From the NCBI RefSeq assembly GCF_900112705.1, contig NZ_FOMR01000004.1, positions 124,001 through 188,000 of the forward strand: DNA of 64,000 nt. The letters run 5' to 3'. The translations under genes and the position numbers were made by a program. Below, one piece after another: positions 1 to 9,206 of this stretch. How positions within the stretch are numbered: the first letter of the stretch is position 1; each line of letters opens with the position of its first letter. The notes beneath the pieces are model-generated. The model worked only from the letters and a program-made list of their open reading frames with translations, did not search any database and had not been told where the DNA came from. The stretch comes from Lentibacillus persicus. GTDB taxonomy: Bacteria; Bacillota; Bacilli; Bacillales; Amphibacillaceae.

Positions 1-47
1 TTTGTGACCACACATTTGCGCTGCGGTACTTTTTTCTGTTTGGGCAT
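1..47 (-). CDS. ylxR: YlxR family RNA-binding protein (5' end only)
   Basis: Only the first 15 or so codons lie in the window; the gene runs off the left edge. The minus strand starts MPKQKKVPQRKCVVT, which matches the usual YlxR (DUF448) beginning with its basic N-terminus and RKCV motif. A strong AGGAGG lies at 51-60, just overlapping the nusA stop, so the gene is translated right after nusA as in the rimP-nusA-ylxR-ylxQ-infB-rbfA operon of Bacilli. The function of the family is poorly defined; it is a small predicted nucleic-acid-binding protein. Confidence 0.85.
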   Translation of the reverse strand, partial: MPKQKKVPQRKCVVT

Positions 48-59
48 GTCTATTCCTCC

Positions 60-1172
60 TTATTCAAACAAGTCTTCGTCAATGTCAGAATAGGATTCTT
101 CAGCCTGATCGGCGTTTTCTTCGTCTAAAAGTCCTTGTTCACGAGCTTCTGTTTCACTCTTTATGTCAATTTTCCAGCCTGTCAGTTTGGCTGCAAGGCG
201 CGCATTCTGACCTCGTTTACCAATTGCCAGAGACAACTGATAGTCCGGAACGATAACTGTTGTTGCTTTATCTTCTTCATCTACAAGCACGTCAGCCACC
301 TTGGAAGGGCTCAGTGCGTTGGAGACATATACAACAGGATCTTCAGACCATTCAACTACATCAATTTTTTCGCCTTTTAATTCATCTACAATAACTTGAA
401 TCCGCTGACCTCTCTGTCCAACGCAGGATCCGACCGCATCGATTTCCGGGTCATCTGCATGAACAGATATTTTGGAGCGGTCGCCTGCTTCACGCGCCAC
501 AGATTTAATTTCAACCGTACCATCATATATTTCGGGTACTTCCATTTCGAATAAACGTTTCAGAAGCCCTGGATGGGAACGGGAAATGTATATCTGCGGC
601 CCTTTACTGGTATTCTCGACTTTATTGACAAAGACTTTCAAACGGTCATGAACATAGTAATCTTCAGTAGGCATTTGTTCAGATTCAGCAAGTTTCGCCT
701 CAATTTTTCCCAGATTAACATATACAAAACGTGGATCTTTTCGTGAAATGATACCAGTCATGATATCTTCTTCGCGGTCTGCATATTCACTGAAAATAAC
801 ACCGCGTTCGGCTTCTCTGACTCGCTGGGTAACGACTTGCTTAGCAGCCTGAGCAGCAATTCTGCCAAAATCTTTTGGTGTCACTTCAACTTCTATAACA
901 TCTCCTGCTTCATAATTCGGGTTAATCTCTCTTGCTTCCTGCAAGGTGATTTCTTCCAGGCTGTTTTCAAGTTCCTCAACGACTGTTTTTCTTGAAAAGA
1001 CACGCATGGTCGCTGATTCTTCATCGATATCAACGCGCACATTTGTTGCTGACTTAAAGTTCTTTTTATATGCAGAAATTAAAGCAGCCTCAAGAGCTTC
1101 CATTAATATATCTTTATCAATTCCTTTTTCCTGTTCCAAATAATCAATCGCATCAAACAGCTGATTGCTCAC
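60..1172 (-). CDS. nusA: Transcription termination/antitermination factor NusA
   Basis: NusA binds RNA polymerase and nascent RNA and promotes pausing and intrinsic termination. The 370-residue protein has the expected order: N-terminal RNAP-binding domain (residues 1-125), S1 domain (about 135-200, with GIISRKDPRFVYVNLG), and two KH domains whose GxxG-type loops are visible as VGQRGQRIQ near 250 and IGKRGQNARL near 317. It ends in a short acidic tail and lacks the long C-terminal repeats of proteobacterial NusA, as is normal for Bacilli (B. subtilis NusA is about the same size). It follows rimP by 15 bp and precedes ylxR, the standard operon. Confidence 0.98.
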   Translation of the reverse strand: MSNQLFDAIDYLEQEKGIDKDILMEALEAALISAYKKNFKSATNVRVDIDEESATMRVFSRKTVVEELENSLEEITLQEAREINPNYEAGDVIEVEVTPKDFGRIAAQAAKQVVTQRVREAERGVIFSEYADREEDIMTGIISRKDPRFVYVNLGKIEAKLAESEQMPTEDYYVHDRLKVFVNKVENTSKGPQIYISRSHPGLLKRLFEMEVPEIYDGTVEIKSVAREAGDRSKISVHADDPEIDAVGSCVGQRGQRIQVIVDELKGEKIDVVEWSEDPVVYVSNALSPSKVADVLVDEEDKATTVIVPDYQLSLAIGKRGQNARLAAKLTGWKIDIKSETEAREQGLLDEENADQAEESYSDIDEDLFE

Positions 1173-1187
1173 TTCTAAGTCTCCCCC

Positions 1188-1655
1188 TTACAATGATACG
1201 GATAGTCTGGCTTTAGCAATTTTATTGAAAGGTATTTCAACCAGTTTTTCATGTGTTTTTATCCGATATTTAATGACTGCCATTTCGTTAGAGAATGCAT
1301 CCAACAGCCCTTGATATTCTTTTTCACCATTTATTGGCTCATATAGTTTAACGTATACATTGCTGCCTATATTTCTTTCAAAATCCTCTTTTGACTTCAA
1401 TGGTCGCTCTACACCGGGCGATGAGACTTCTAAAAAATATGTTCCTTTTATAGGGTCTTTTTCGTCCAGTTTCTCGCCAAGTTTTTCAGAGACAAGGCCG
1501 CATTCATCAATATCAACACCGCCTTCTTTGTCAATATAAACCCGAAGAAACCAGTTTTTCCCTTCTTTCACATATTCAACATCTACTAGTTCTAATCCTT
1601 TTTCCTGCAAAATCGGAGTCACTAATTCTTCCGCCGTGTTTACAATTTCGCTCAA
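1188..1655 (-). CDS. rimP: Ribosome maturation factor RimP
   Basis: RimP helps 30S subunit maturation. The protein (about 155 aa) carries the family core with [19 protein letters not shown] and [14 protein letters not shown], and aligns along its length with B. subtilis YlxS. The reading frame is open further upstream to a TTG at 1676, but a strong AAAGGAGG lies inside that extension. The start was therefore put at the TTG at 1655, which gives [11 protein letters not shown] with 7-bp spacing; a GTG at 1658 is the alternative. It is the first gene of the nusA operon, behind a promoter at 1857-1885 and a leader terminator at 1743-1773. Confidence 0.95.
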   Translation of the reverse strand: MSEIVNTAEELVTPILQEKGLELVDVEYVKEGKNWFLRVYIDKEGGVDIDECGLVSEKLGEKLDEKDPIKGTYFLEVSSPGVERPLKSKEDFERNIGSNVYVKLYEPINGEKEYQGLLDAFSNEMAVIKYRIKTHEKLVEIPFNKIAKARLSVSL

Positions 1656-1742
1656 CACATATCCTCCTTTATTCAATTGTTATTATTGATTAGTATGGAC
1701 TGCGGCAGGCCTTTTCATTTGCGTTTAGCCCCTTATTAATAT

Positions 1743-1773
1743 AAAACCCCTGCCAAGCGAGGTGGCAAGGGAA
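1743..1773 (-). terminator. Intrinsic terminator in the rimP-nusA leader
   Basis: On the minus strand CCCTTGCCA and TGGCAGGGG form a 9-bp stem (one G-U pair) around a 7-nt loop, followed by TTTTAT. It lies downstream of the rsbR-like gene but also between the promoter at 1857-1885 and the rimP start at 1655, so it can act both as the terminator of the upstream gene and as an attenuator of the nusA operon. The U-tract is short and interrupted, the kind of weak terminator that often depends on NusA. Confidence 0.75.
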
Positions 1774-1856
1774 GACATGTGAAAAGATCCAAGAATGAAG
1801 AAAAGAGCGGGACTCCCCCACTCCTTAAACCGTTCGTACCATTGCTTACCAATAGA

Positions 1857-1885
1857 ACTATATCATATTGAGCACTATGTTGCAA
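1857..1885 (-). promoter_or_regulatory. Sigma-A type promoter of the rimP-nusA operon
   Basis: On the minus strand TTGCAA (1880-1885) is followed after exactly 17 bp by TATAGT (1857-1862). Transcription would start near 1850 and give a leader of about 195 nt before rimP. Called by eye from matches to the consensus and correct spacing. Confidence 0.6.
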
Positions 1886-1911
1886 GAAGTTGCCAAAAGC
1901 ATGCTTGCAAT

Positions 1912-2799
1912 TTAATGATTGTCACCATTTATCAAGATTTTGCGGCTTTCAGAGATGCCGGATCCAGTATTTTCAGCAACATCACGTAAGTAAGCAGTCA
2001 GAGCTTTTTGAAGTGACCCTTTTGTTTCGGCATTTGGCCCTAATTCTACGCCCAATTCTATCATTTTCTTAATGATGTCCGGTCTCAGGCCGGTAATCAC
2101 TGCCTCGCATCCCATCATTGAAATACCATCTAATAATTTTTTAAACAGTTTAACTGCTTCAGTTTCCATATCCGCGATGCCAGACAGATCCATAATTAAT
2201 GTTTGTATGCGCCGCTCAGCAATTTCAGCCAGAACCTTTTCTTCAATAACAACAAACCTGTACTCATCCATCGAACCGATTAACGGCAAAATACTAATTG
2301 TAGTTGAAATCGGGATAATCGGGACTGATAAATTTTCTACCAGTTTCTGTTGCTCCTCGAGTAATTTATCTTTGTAAGACGAGTAGCTTATAAAGAAACC
2401 GTTCAGAAAGTCATCCATTAATTTATTTATTTTACTTTCCATTTTGTAGAATTCATCAAGGTTGTGGGTACTTTTATTCATTTTATCATATTCATACAGA
2501 AAGTCCCACAACGTGCGCCGTATTGCCTGAACCCATTCAATTTTCAGGGCGAGAGTAAGTGAATATTTTGCCCATGCAATACCTTCTTCTTCTGCAAACA
2601 CTTTAACTTTCTCTTTTTCTTCGTCAACAACAAGGAGTACCAGCTTACGGGCATTGTATAAGAGATCAATATTGCCAATCAGCTGAATTTCTTCAATTTT
2701 GCTGCGGACATTTTCTGCCTCACCAAGCAACTGTTCTCCAAAGCGCTCAGAATTATCAATAAGAAACTGTCGTATAGTAGGTGCATTTTTTAATTCCAA
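1912..2799 (-). CDS. RsbR-type stressosome protein with C-terminal STAS domain
   Basis: The C-terminal 120 residues form a STAS domain: PIIPI...RFVVIE, then IMDLSGIADMET, then AVITGLRPDI, as in the RsbR paralogues of the stressosome that relay stress to sigma-B via RsbT. The N-terminal 150 residues are helical and resemble the non-haem globin-like sensor domain of RsbRA by position and length only. Counting from the ATG at 2820, Thr220 matches the first phospho-acceptor of RsbRA; the second acceptor position looks like Lys252. That ATG has no Shine-Dalgarno, while AAAGGA sits 9 bp before a TTG at 2799, which was chosen. No rsbS, rsbT or sigB lies nearby. The gene is not part of the usual rimP-polC neighbourhood, so it was probably inserted. 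Confidence 0.85.
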   Translation of the reverse strand: MELKNAPTIRQFLIDNSERFGEQLLGEAENVRSKIEEIQLIGNIDLLYNARKLVLLVVDEEKEKVKVFAEEEGIAWAKYSLTLALKIEWVQAIRRTLWDFLYEYDKMNKSTHNLDEFYKMESKINKLMDDFLNGFFISYSSYKDKLLEEQQKLVENLSVPIIPISTTISILPLIGSMDEYRFVVIEEKVLAEIAERRIQTLIMDLSGIADMETEAVKLFKKLLDGISMMGCEAVITGLRPDIIKKMIELGVELGPNAETKGSLQKALTAYLRDVAENTGSGISESRKILINGDNH

Positions 2800-2873
2800 A
2801 ATATCGCTTCCTTTTATCATTTTTTGGATAGTATTCTATATCAAGCATCGATTATGTGAAAAACCCGGTCCAT

Positions 2874-2882
2874 ATTATAGCA
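2874..2882 (-). promoter_or_regulatory. Extended -10 promoter of the rsbR-like gene
   Basis: The minus strand reads TGCTATAAT, a perfect extended -10 element, about 75 bp before the chosen start. No good -35 is visible 17 bp upstream, and no sigma-B-like GGGTAT element was seen. Confidence 0.5.
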
Positions 2883-2996
2883 AATTTTAAGAAAATAAGA
2901 TAAAAATAAATCCAGCATTTTATTTTACTGCTTTATCGTGGTGTAAGATAGCAATTCATCTTAGCGTTTTAAGAAGCAGTCATATTGCCACAACAT

Positions 2997-3464
2997 CCAT
3001 AAACTGCGAACTAGTTTTAAATTTGAGTTAGTGCGTCTTCCGCCGCTTCGAAAATACACTTGAATGCTTAAAGCCGCTCCGGCAATATACTTCGCTTTCC
3101 ATGGGCACGGCCTCGGGCCAACACGATGTTGGTCACAAAGGCGTTGCCACAGGACGTGGCGTTCTTAGCCTTTGAACCTTACCGCTTTCTTGCGGGGTCT
3201 TCGGACACGTGCTGTTCCCATAGGAGTCTTCGTATATTGCCTGCGCTGGGGATGCTTACTGTTTCTAGCTATACGATCAAACCAACCATAGCGAAGGAAA
3301 TACACGGAGACTCCAGCGGGAGCAGAGGCATAGGTGAGACAACGAAGCGCCCCAGCACAAGGGGGCTCACCAGCCGCCCGCGGAAAGCGGAGTGTATTTC
3401 CGGAGCGGTGGCATAGCACTTACTGAAATCAGTAGGAAGAACCTTCACTACGTTGCAGTTTACA
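2997..3464. repeat. Dispersed structured repeat, copy 1
   Basis: A roughly 470-bp palindromic element. The left arm at 3074-3110 (CCGCTCCGGCAATATACTTC...) matches the reverse complement of the right arm at 3374-3408. Inner arms GGAGTCTTCGTATATTGCC (about 3224) and the complement of the segment near 3290-3315 also pair. The 131 bp at 3076-3206 equal 49128-49257 in copy 2 except for one indel. On the minus strand, 3174-3118 folds into two small hairpins, GCCAC-GTCCT-GTGGC enclosed by CAAAGGC/GCCTTTG, and CCAAC-ATCGT-GTTGG. Together with the rsbR promoter region it fills the gap between the rsbR-like gene and polC. The open frames in it (for example 3126-3416) are not believable genes. Confidence 0.9.
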
Positions 3465-3521
3465 TCAATTGCGAAGGTTTGAGCAGCTCAATTCTATGTT
3501 TAAAATTAAACCTTAAATTAT

Positions 3522-6500
3522 CTAAAATAATGATAATTGGTTTTTATCAGCCATTCCTTCCAGACAGCCATGATTATCAAGGTATTCCAGCACTGTCTTG
3601 GAAATTTTGCTCCGCTGGCGGAGGTCTTCTTTAGACAGAAATTCACCTTCTTCGCGTGCATTCACTATATTAATGGCAGCGTTTGTCCCAAGTCCATCCA
3701 CTGCGTCAAACGGCGGGATCAACGTATTACCGTCAACAATGAATTCCGATGCTTTTGATTGATATAAGTCAACTTTTTGGAATGAATATCCGCGCTCACA
3801 CATTTCAAGTGCCACTTCCAAAACTGTCAATAGACTTTTTTCCTTTGGTGAAGCATCGTTGCCTTTAGCAGTAATAGCTTCAATGCGTTCTCTGATGGCA
3901 GCTGACCCTTTTTCCATTGTCTCCAGCTCAAAATCGCCTGCCCGGATAGAAAAGTAGGCTGCATAAAAGTAAATTGGGTAATGAACTTTGAAATATGCAA
4001 TCCGAACTGCCATAAGCACATAGGCTGCAGCGTGAGCTTTAGGGAACATATATTTAATTTTTTTACAGGATTCAATGTACCAATCAGGCACGCCATTCTT
4101 TTTCATTTCGTCGATCCATTCATCTTTCAACCCTCTGCCTTTACGCACGTATTCCATTATAGTAAAGGCGAGAGAAGGTTCAAGCCCTTTATGGAGCAGA
4201 TAAACCATAATATCATCACGGCAACCAATTACATCCGGCAGTTCACAGATACCTTCATTAATCAATTCTTCTGCATTTCCCAGCCAGACATCTGTACCAT
4301 GTGATAAGCCAGATATAATTAAAAGTTCTGCAAAGGTATTGGGTTTCGTATCCTCAAGCATCTGCCTTACGAAACGTGTGCCAAACTCCGGCACACCCAA
4401 TGTACCTGTTTTGCAATTAATCTGTTCTGGTGTCAGTCCGAGTGCTTCCGGACCCGAAAATATTTTCATAACTTCTTCATCATCTGTCGGAATTGTTTTA
4501 GGATCAATACCGCTTAAATCCTGAAGCATTCGAATAACCGTGGGATCATCATGACCAAGTATATCAAGCTTTAATAAATTATCATCAATAGAATGGAAGT
4601 CAAAATGGGTTGTCTGCCATTCACTGTTTCGATCGTCAGCCGGATACTGGATTGGTGTGAAATCGAAAATCTCCTTATCTTCCGGTACGACAATAATGCC
4701 CCCCGGGTGCTGCCCGGTTGTCCGCTTTACGCCTGTGCAACCTTGTACAAGACGGTCAACTTCTGCATTTTTATAAACCAGCTGCTTATCTGACGCGTAA
4801 CCCTTCACATAGCCATACGCTGTTTTCTCAGCTATCGTTCCAATTGTCCCCGCGCGATATACTTTTTCTTCACCAAACAAAACTTTTGTATAATTATGGG
4901 CTATCGGCTGATACTCCCCGGAGAAATTCAAATCAATATCCGGTACTTTGTCACCTTTAAAACCCAGGAAGGTCTCAAACGGGATATCATGACCATCTTT
5001 TAACAAATTTGTCCCGCATTCCGGACATGGCTTATCCTCTAAATCAAAACCATTTGCAATTGAGCCATCGGTAATAAATTCGTTGTAATGGCATTCAGTG
5101 CATACATAATGCGGCGGCAATGGATTGACTTCGGTGATCTCCGACATAGTAGCAACAAGCGAAGATCCGACAGAACCACGGGACCCCACCAAATATCCAT
5201 CATTAAGTGATTTTTTAACAAGCTTATGCGAAATTAAATAAATAACTGAAAAGCCATGCCCGATAATGCTCTCCAATTCCTTCTCAAGCCTGTCTGTAAC
5301 AATTTCGGGGACTGGATCACCATAAATCTGCTTAGCTCTATTGTAACAAAGGTCTCGTATCTCTTGTTCGGCACCCTCAATCGTTGGTGTGTAAAGGCCT
5401 TCCTGAACCGGTGATACATCTTCAATTCTGTCTGTCAATGCTTTGGTGTTATTCACAACGATTTCTTTAGCTTTGGCTTCACCCAAAAACCCAAAAATTT
5501 CAAGCATCTCATTGGTTGTCTTGAAAGATGTATCCGGAAGTGTTTGTCTGTTTAAAGGGTTCCCGGCTTGAGATGCAATCAGTATTTGCCGGTAAATTTT
5601 ATCATGTTCTTCGAGATGGTGAACGTTCCCGGTCGCTAATACTGGTTTGTTAAGACGCTCTCCCATCTCAGTTAATTTCGTAATAATATCCAAAATTTGA
5701 GACTCATTCTGTACAAGTTCTTTTTCAATTAAGTGTGCGTAATTAGAAGGCGGCTGGACTTCAATATAGTCATAAAATTCAGCTGCTTTTTCTGCTTCCT
5801 CTGCTGATTTCTGCATCATAGCCTCAAACACTTCACCTTGATCACATGCTGATCCGACAAGAATCCCTTCCCGATGCTTTTGTAAAAGTGATCGTGGTAT
5901 TCTTGGCACACGATAAAAATAGTTCACGTGGGCATAAGACACTAACTTGTACAAATTTTTCAGACCTTCTTGACTCTGAGCAATCAATATACAATGTGAT
6001 GGCCGTGAACGTTTATAAGCGTCACCTTCACCCATATGGTTGTTTAACTGGTTATGGTTTGTTATCTCTTTTGCAAGGAGACCTTTCACCAATTTCCATA
6101 GAAGGTAACCTGTTGCTTCAGCATCGTATATAGCCCGGTGATGTTGTGTCAATTCAATATCCAAGTGCTTACACATCGTGTTGAGGCGATGGTTTTTCAG
6201 CTGTGGATACAAGAATCGTGACAGTTCCAGCGTATCAATAACCGGGTTAGCGGTCTTCTCATAATTGATTCGTTGAAAACCCTGGTTTAAAAAGCCGATG
6301 TCAAAGCTGGCATTATGAGCTACAAGAACACTATCTTTCATCCATTCATGAAAATCCCTCAACACCTCGTCAACTTCTGGTGCCTCCCTGACCATATCAT
6401 CAGTTATGCCGGTTAGATCCGTAGTAGTCTGGGATAAAGGGTGATGCGGGTTGGCGAACGATTCAAACCGGTCAACTATCTCGCCTTTATGAATCTTAAC

Positions 6501-7814
6501 TGCTGCAAGTTCAATAATCGTATCGTAAACGGCTGAAAGTCCTGTCGTTTCCACGTCAAATACGACATAGGTTCCATTCTCCAAATCGGTGTCCTTTTCG
6601 TTATAGGCTATTGGGACACCGTCGTCAACCAGATTAGCTTCGACACCATAGATAACTTTAATGCCATGCTTTTCGCCGGCGGCATGTGCTTCGGGAAAGC
6701 CTTGTACACCTCCATGGTCAGTTATGGCTATCGCTTTATGCCCCCAATTCGCAGCTTTTTCAATAAGTGCAGACGGTGAAACCACAGCGTCCAGCTGGCT
6801 CATTGTGGTATGAGCATGAAACTCAGTGCGCTTTTCTTCTTCAGGAGCCGTATCCTGCCGAGTTGCCACTTTAACTTCATGAATATCATTTGCCATCATG
6901 GCCAACTCATTCGTATACATATCCGTCTGAATACTTCCCCTTGCTTTTATCCACATGCCTTCTTTTAATTGTTCGAATGCAGCTGCGTCTTCATCACCTT
7001 TTGAAAACATTTTTATCTGAAGTGAATCTGTATAATCGGTCGCTTTTACAATGAGCAAACTTCTCCCGGAACGAAGCTGTCTGATTTCTGTTGAAAAAAC
7101 ATAGCCCTGAACCGTGACACGCCGTTCTTCTTCCTGGATTTCCGCCATCTGCAGCGGTTCGTCCTGGATTCTATAGCCAAGCATAAACGGCTTGTTTTGT
7201 TCCTCATTTTGTTTTACTTTATCCCGTTCCTCTTTTTCTTTAACCGTTTTTAAAACAAGCTCCTGATCTTCCAGCGCCTTCTGCTCCCTGAATTTTTTCA
7301 CTGCTTCCATTTCAGGCTTTACATCAATTTGAATCTGGTAAGTTTTTGCACCAATTTTTTGGCAGAAATTTTTAAATGGTTCTTCAAGCCTCTTCTTTAG
7401 CGCGTTTCCTTCAGCTTCATTCCTGGCAGTTAACATAATTTTATTATTGTCTACTTCCGGGGTCTGATTTAAAACTAAGTCTTTATAAGCAGGTGACAAA
7501 TTGGAAACAGATTGGAGGAATGTCTGCCAATACGCGCATACAGTGTCGTTATCGCACGTTTTATCTTCAGTGTACAATGTCAGGTCAATTTGCGCAAACT
7601 GCTGAAATGTTTCCTGCAGCCTGGCATTTAATAGCGCATATATTTCAGTCGGCAGCAAATATTGTACTTGAATATGAAAATGCCATTTTTTTGATTGTTT
7701 ATGAACTTCCAGTTTTATTAACTTACTTTCTATGAAATATTTTTCTATGTAATTTTTGGGGATTTCCAGCTGTTTCAGCAACAAAGCCATTTTTTCTTGT
7801 TTTGAAATATCCAT
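3522..7814 (-). CDS. polC: DNA polymerase III alpha subunit, PolC type
   Basis: PolC is the replicative polymerase of low-GC Gram-positives. Seen in order over 1430 residues (B. subtilis 1437): N-terminal domain, OB fold (about 235-320), PHP domain starting at EFHAHTTM (about 332), the inserted DEDD 3'-5' exonuclease starting VVFDVETTGLS (about 422) and resuming PHP, a four-cysteine zinc motif (CTECHYNEF...CPECG), the catalytic palm with PDIDLNFSG, and a C-terminal QLSLF, a beta-clamp binding motif. It starts at ATG 7814 behind GGAGG. A terminator separates it from rasP, and proS, which lies between them in B. subtilis, is missing. Confidence 0.99.
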   Translation of the reverse strand: MDISKQEKMALLLKQLEIPKNYIEKYFIESKLIKLEVHKQSKKWHFHIQVQYLLPTEIYALLNARLQETFQQFAQIDLTLYTEDKTCDNDTVCAYWQTFLQSVSNLSPAYKDLVLNQTPEVDNNKIMLTARNEAEGNALKKRLEEPFKNFCQKIGAKTYQIQIDVKPEMEAVKKFREQKALEDQELVLKTVKEKEERDKVKQNEEQNKPFMLGYRIQDEPLQMAEIQEEERRVTVQGYVFSTEIRQLRSGRSLLIVKATDYTDSLQIKMFSKGDEDAAAFEQLKEGMWIKARGSIQTDMYTNELAMMANDIHEVKVATRQDTAPEEEKRTEFHAHTTMSQLDAVVSPSALIEKAANWGHKAIAITDHGGVQGFPEAHAAGEKHGIKVIYGVEANLVDDGVPIAYNEKDTDLENGTYVVFDVETTGLSAVYDTIIELAAVKIHKGEIVDRFESFANPHHPLSQTTTDLTGITDDMVREAPEVDEVLRDFHEWMKDSVLVAHNASFDIGFLNQGFQRINYEKTANPVIDTLELSRFLYPQLKNHRLNTMCKHLDIELTQHHRAIYDAEATGYLLWKLVKGLLAKEITNHNQLNNHMGEGDAYKRSRPSHCILIAQSQEGLKNLYKLVSYAHVNYFYRVPRIPRSLLQKHREGILVGSACDQGEVFEAMMQKSAEEAEKAAEFYDYIEVQPPSNYAHLIEKELVQNESQILDIITKLTEMGERLNKPVLATGNVHHLEEHDKIYRQILIASQAGNPLNRQTLPDTSFKTTNEMLEIFGFLGEAKAKEIVVNNTKALTDRIEDVSPVQEGLYTPTIEGAEQEIRDLCYNRAKQIYGDPVPEIVTDRLEKELESIIGHGFSVIYLISHKLVKKSLNDGYLVGSRGSVGSSLVATMSEITEVNPLPPHYVCTECHYNEFITDGSIANGFDLEDKPCPECGTNLLKDGHDIPFETFLGFKGDKVPDIDLNFSGEYQPIAHNYTKVLFGEEKVYRAGTIGTIAEKTAYGYVKGYASDKQLVYKNAEVDRLVQGCTGVKRTTGQHPGGIIVVPEDKEIFDFTPIQYPADDRNSEWQTTHFDFHSIDDNLLKLDILGHDDPTVIRMLQDLSGIDPKTIPTDDEEVMKIFSGPEALGLTPEQINCKTGTLGVPEFGTRFVRQMLEDTKPNTFAELLIISGLSHGTDVWLGNAEELINEGICELPDVIGCRDDIMVYLLHKGLEPSLAFTIMEYVRKGRGLKDEWIDEMKKNGVPDWYIESCKKIKYMFPKAHAAAYVLMAVRIAYFKVHYPIYFYAAYFSIRAGDFELETMEKGSAAIRERIEAITAKGNDASPKEKSLLTVLEVALEMCERGYSFQKVDLYQSKASEFIVDGNTLIPPFDAVDGLGTNAAINIVNAREEGEFLSKEDLRQRSKISKTVLEYLDNHGCLEGMADKNQLSLF

Positions 7815-7860
7815 TACCTTTTTTCCTCCAAGTTATAGGTCAGTAATTGTGATAGTGATA

Positions 7861-7894
7861 GAAAACCCTTGCCACTAATTTTTAGACAAGGGTT
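7861..7894 (-). terminator. Terminator after rasP
   Basis: Perfect 8-bp stem AACCCTTG/CAAGGGTT followed on the minus strand by TTTTC. It lies between the rasP stop and polC, so polC likely has its own promoter in the remaining 45 bp or depends on read-through. A further AAGTGT/ACACTT inverted repeat lies at about 7906-7925. Confidence 0.85.
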
Positions 7895-7937
7895 ACAGCT
7901 AAAGCAAGTGTTAACTTGACACTTTCTTAATTAATAT

Positions 7938-9206
7938 TTACAAAAATAACCGCTGAATATCATTCCAGGTGACGACAATCATTAATAGCATTAATAAAGC
8001 GAAACCAACAAAGTGAACGATACCTTCTTTTTGAGGATCCATTGGTTTGCCTCTAACTGCTTCAATTCCCACAAACAGCAGCCGCCCTCCATCAAGAGCG
8101 GGAATTGGCACTAAGTTTACGATACCTAAATTGACACTTAAAATAGCCGTCCACATTAGGAAAGTCACGAAACCGGATTGGACAACTTGATCAGTTGCAT
8201 CATAAATACCTACAGGTCCCGATAGTGTTTCGATCGGTAACTGCCCGGTTATAAGCATACCAAGGTTAGTTAGTATCAATGTTGTTGTATCGTAGGTCTG
8301 TTCAAATCCATACTGAAATGTTCCGAAAAAGGATTTTTCAAAAGCTCTCTCAACACCAGCCTGCCCGATTGTGATGCCTTGTCCTTCTATTTTGGCAGGC
8401 GTTATCGTTAACGTTTCGGTTCCACCATCACGTTGAACGGTCATTGTCAGTTCTTCTCCCGGATTGTCCTGGACAACTGTGGTAAATTCTTCCCAGGTTG
8501 AAATTGCATTGCCGTCAATTTGTACAACTTCATCTCCGACCTGGAACCCGGCTTCTTCCGCAGGCGTATCAGGGACTACGCCGGATATTTGTGCTTCATC
8601 AACCGGTACACCCTGACTGAATCCAACGATTAAGAATATCACAATAGCGAGTATAAAATTCATCATTGGGCCTGCGAATAATTGCATGGCACGTTTACCG
8701 ACACTTTTGGAGGCAAACTGCCGGTCGTATGGAGCAATTTGGGTTTCTTCCTCATCCATTACGAAGGACGCTTTCCGATCAATCTGAAAGCTTAATTTTT
8801 CATGTTCTTCGTCCGGTTCATAGCCTTGAATTATCAGGTCGTGATCCAAATCAGCATGTTCAACCTCGATAATACGAGCGTTGGGATGCTTTGTTTTATG
8901 ATTAACAATAATTTTGTTTACTTTTTCATCTTTATCGAATTCTAAACCGATGTGTTGTCCCGGCTTCAATTCTATTATTTCCGGATCTTCACCGGCAACA
9001 CGCACATAACCTCCGATTGGAAGCAGACGGATTGTATAGACTGTTTCATTTTTTGTAAAAGCGAAAACCTTTGGACCGAAACCGATCGCAAATTCACGAG
9101 CAAGCATTCCAGCCCGCTTGGCAAATATTAAATGACCAAATTCATGTATGAATACAAGCAGACCGAACATAAATATGAACGCTATAACTGTGGTCAATAC
9201 AAGCAC
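7938..9206 (-). CDS. rasP: RIP metalloprotease RasP/RseP (site-2 protease)
   Basis: An intramembrane zinc metalloprotease that cuts membrane anti-sigma factors such as RsiW and clears signal-peptide remnants. The HExxH motif is HEFGH at residues 21-25 in the first membrane segment, a PDZ domain follows (VVPDTPAEEAGFQVGDEVVQIDG region, about 215-280), and the second catalytic motif NLVPIPALDGGR is in the third membrane segment. Length (422) matches B. subtilis RasP (about 420). The start is GTG 9206; a TTG three codons later is possible. It normally follows dxr, but here follows cdsA after only 60 bp. Confidence 0.96.
   Translation of the reverse strand: MLVLTTVIAFIFMFGLLVFIHEFGHLIFAKRAGMLAREFAIGFGPKVFAFTKNETVYTIRLLPIGGYVRVAGEDPEIIELKPGQHIGLEFDKDEKVNKIIVNHKTKHPNARIIEVEHADLDHDLIIQGYEPDEEHEKLSFQIDRKASFVMDEEETQIAPYDRQFASKSVGKRAMQLFAGPMMNFILAIVIFLIVGFSQGVPVDEAQISGVVPDTPAEEAGFQVGDEVVQIDGNAISTWEEFTTVVQDNPGEELTMTVQRDGGTETLTITPAKIEGQGITIGQAGVERAFEKSFFGTFQYGFEQTYDTTTLILTNLGMLITGQLPIETLSGPVGIYDATDQVVQSGFVTFLMWTAILSVNLGIVNLVPIPALDGGRLLFVGIEAVRGKPMDPQKEGIVHFVGFALLMLLMIVVTWNDIQRLFL

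Noticed and set aside
3126-3416. Open frames of 84-96 codons in repeat copy 1, with similar ones at 49117-49494
   Set aside because: They lie wholly inside the palindromic repeat, exist on both strands, lack ribosome binding sites and diverge with frame breaks between copies; they reflect a GC-rich structured repeat.
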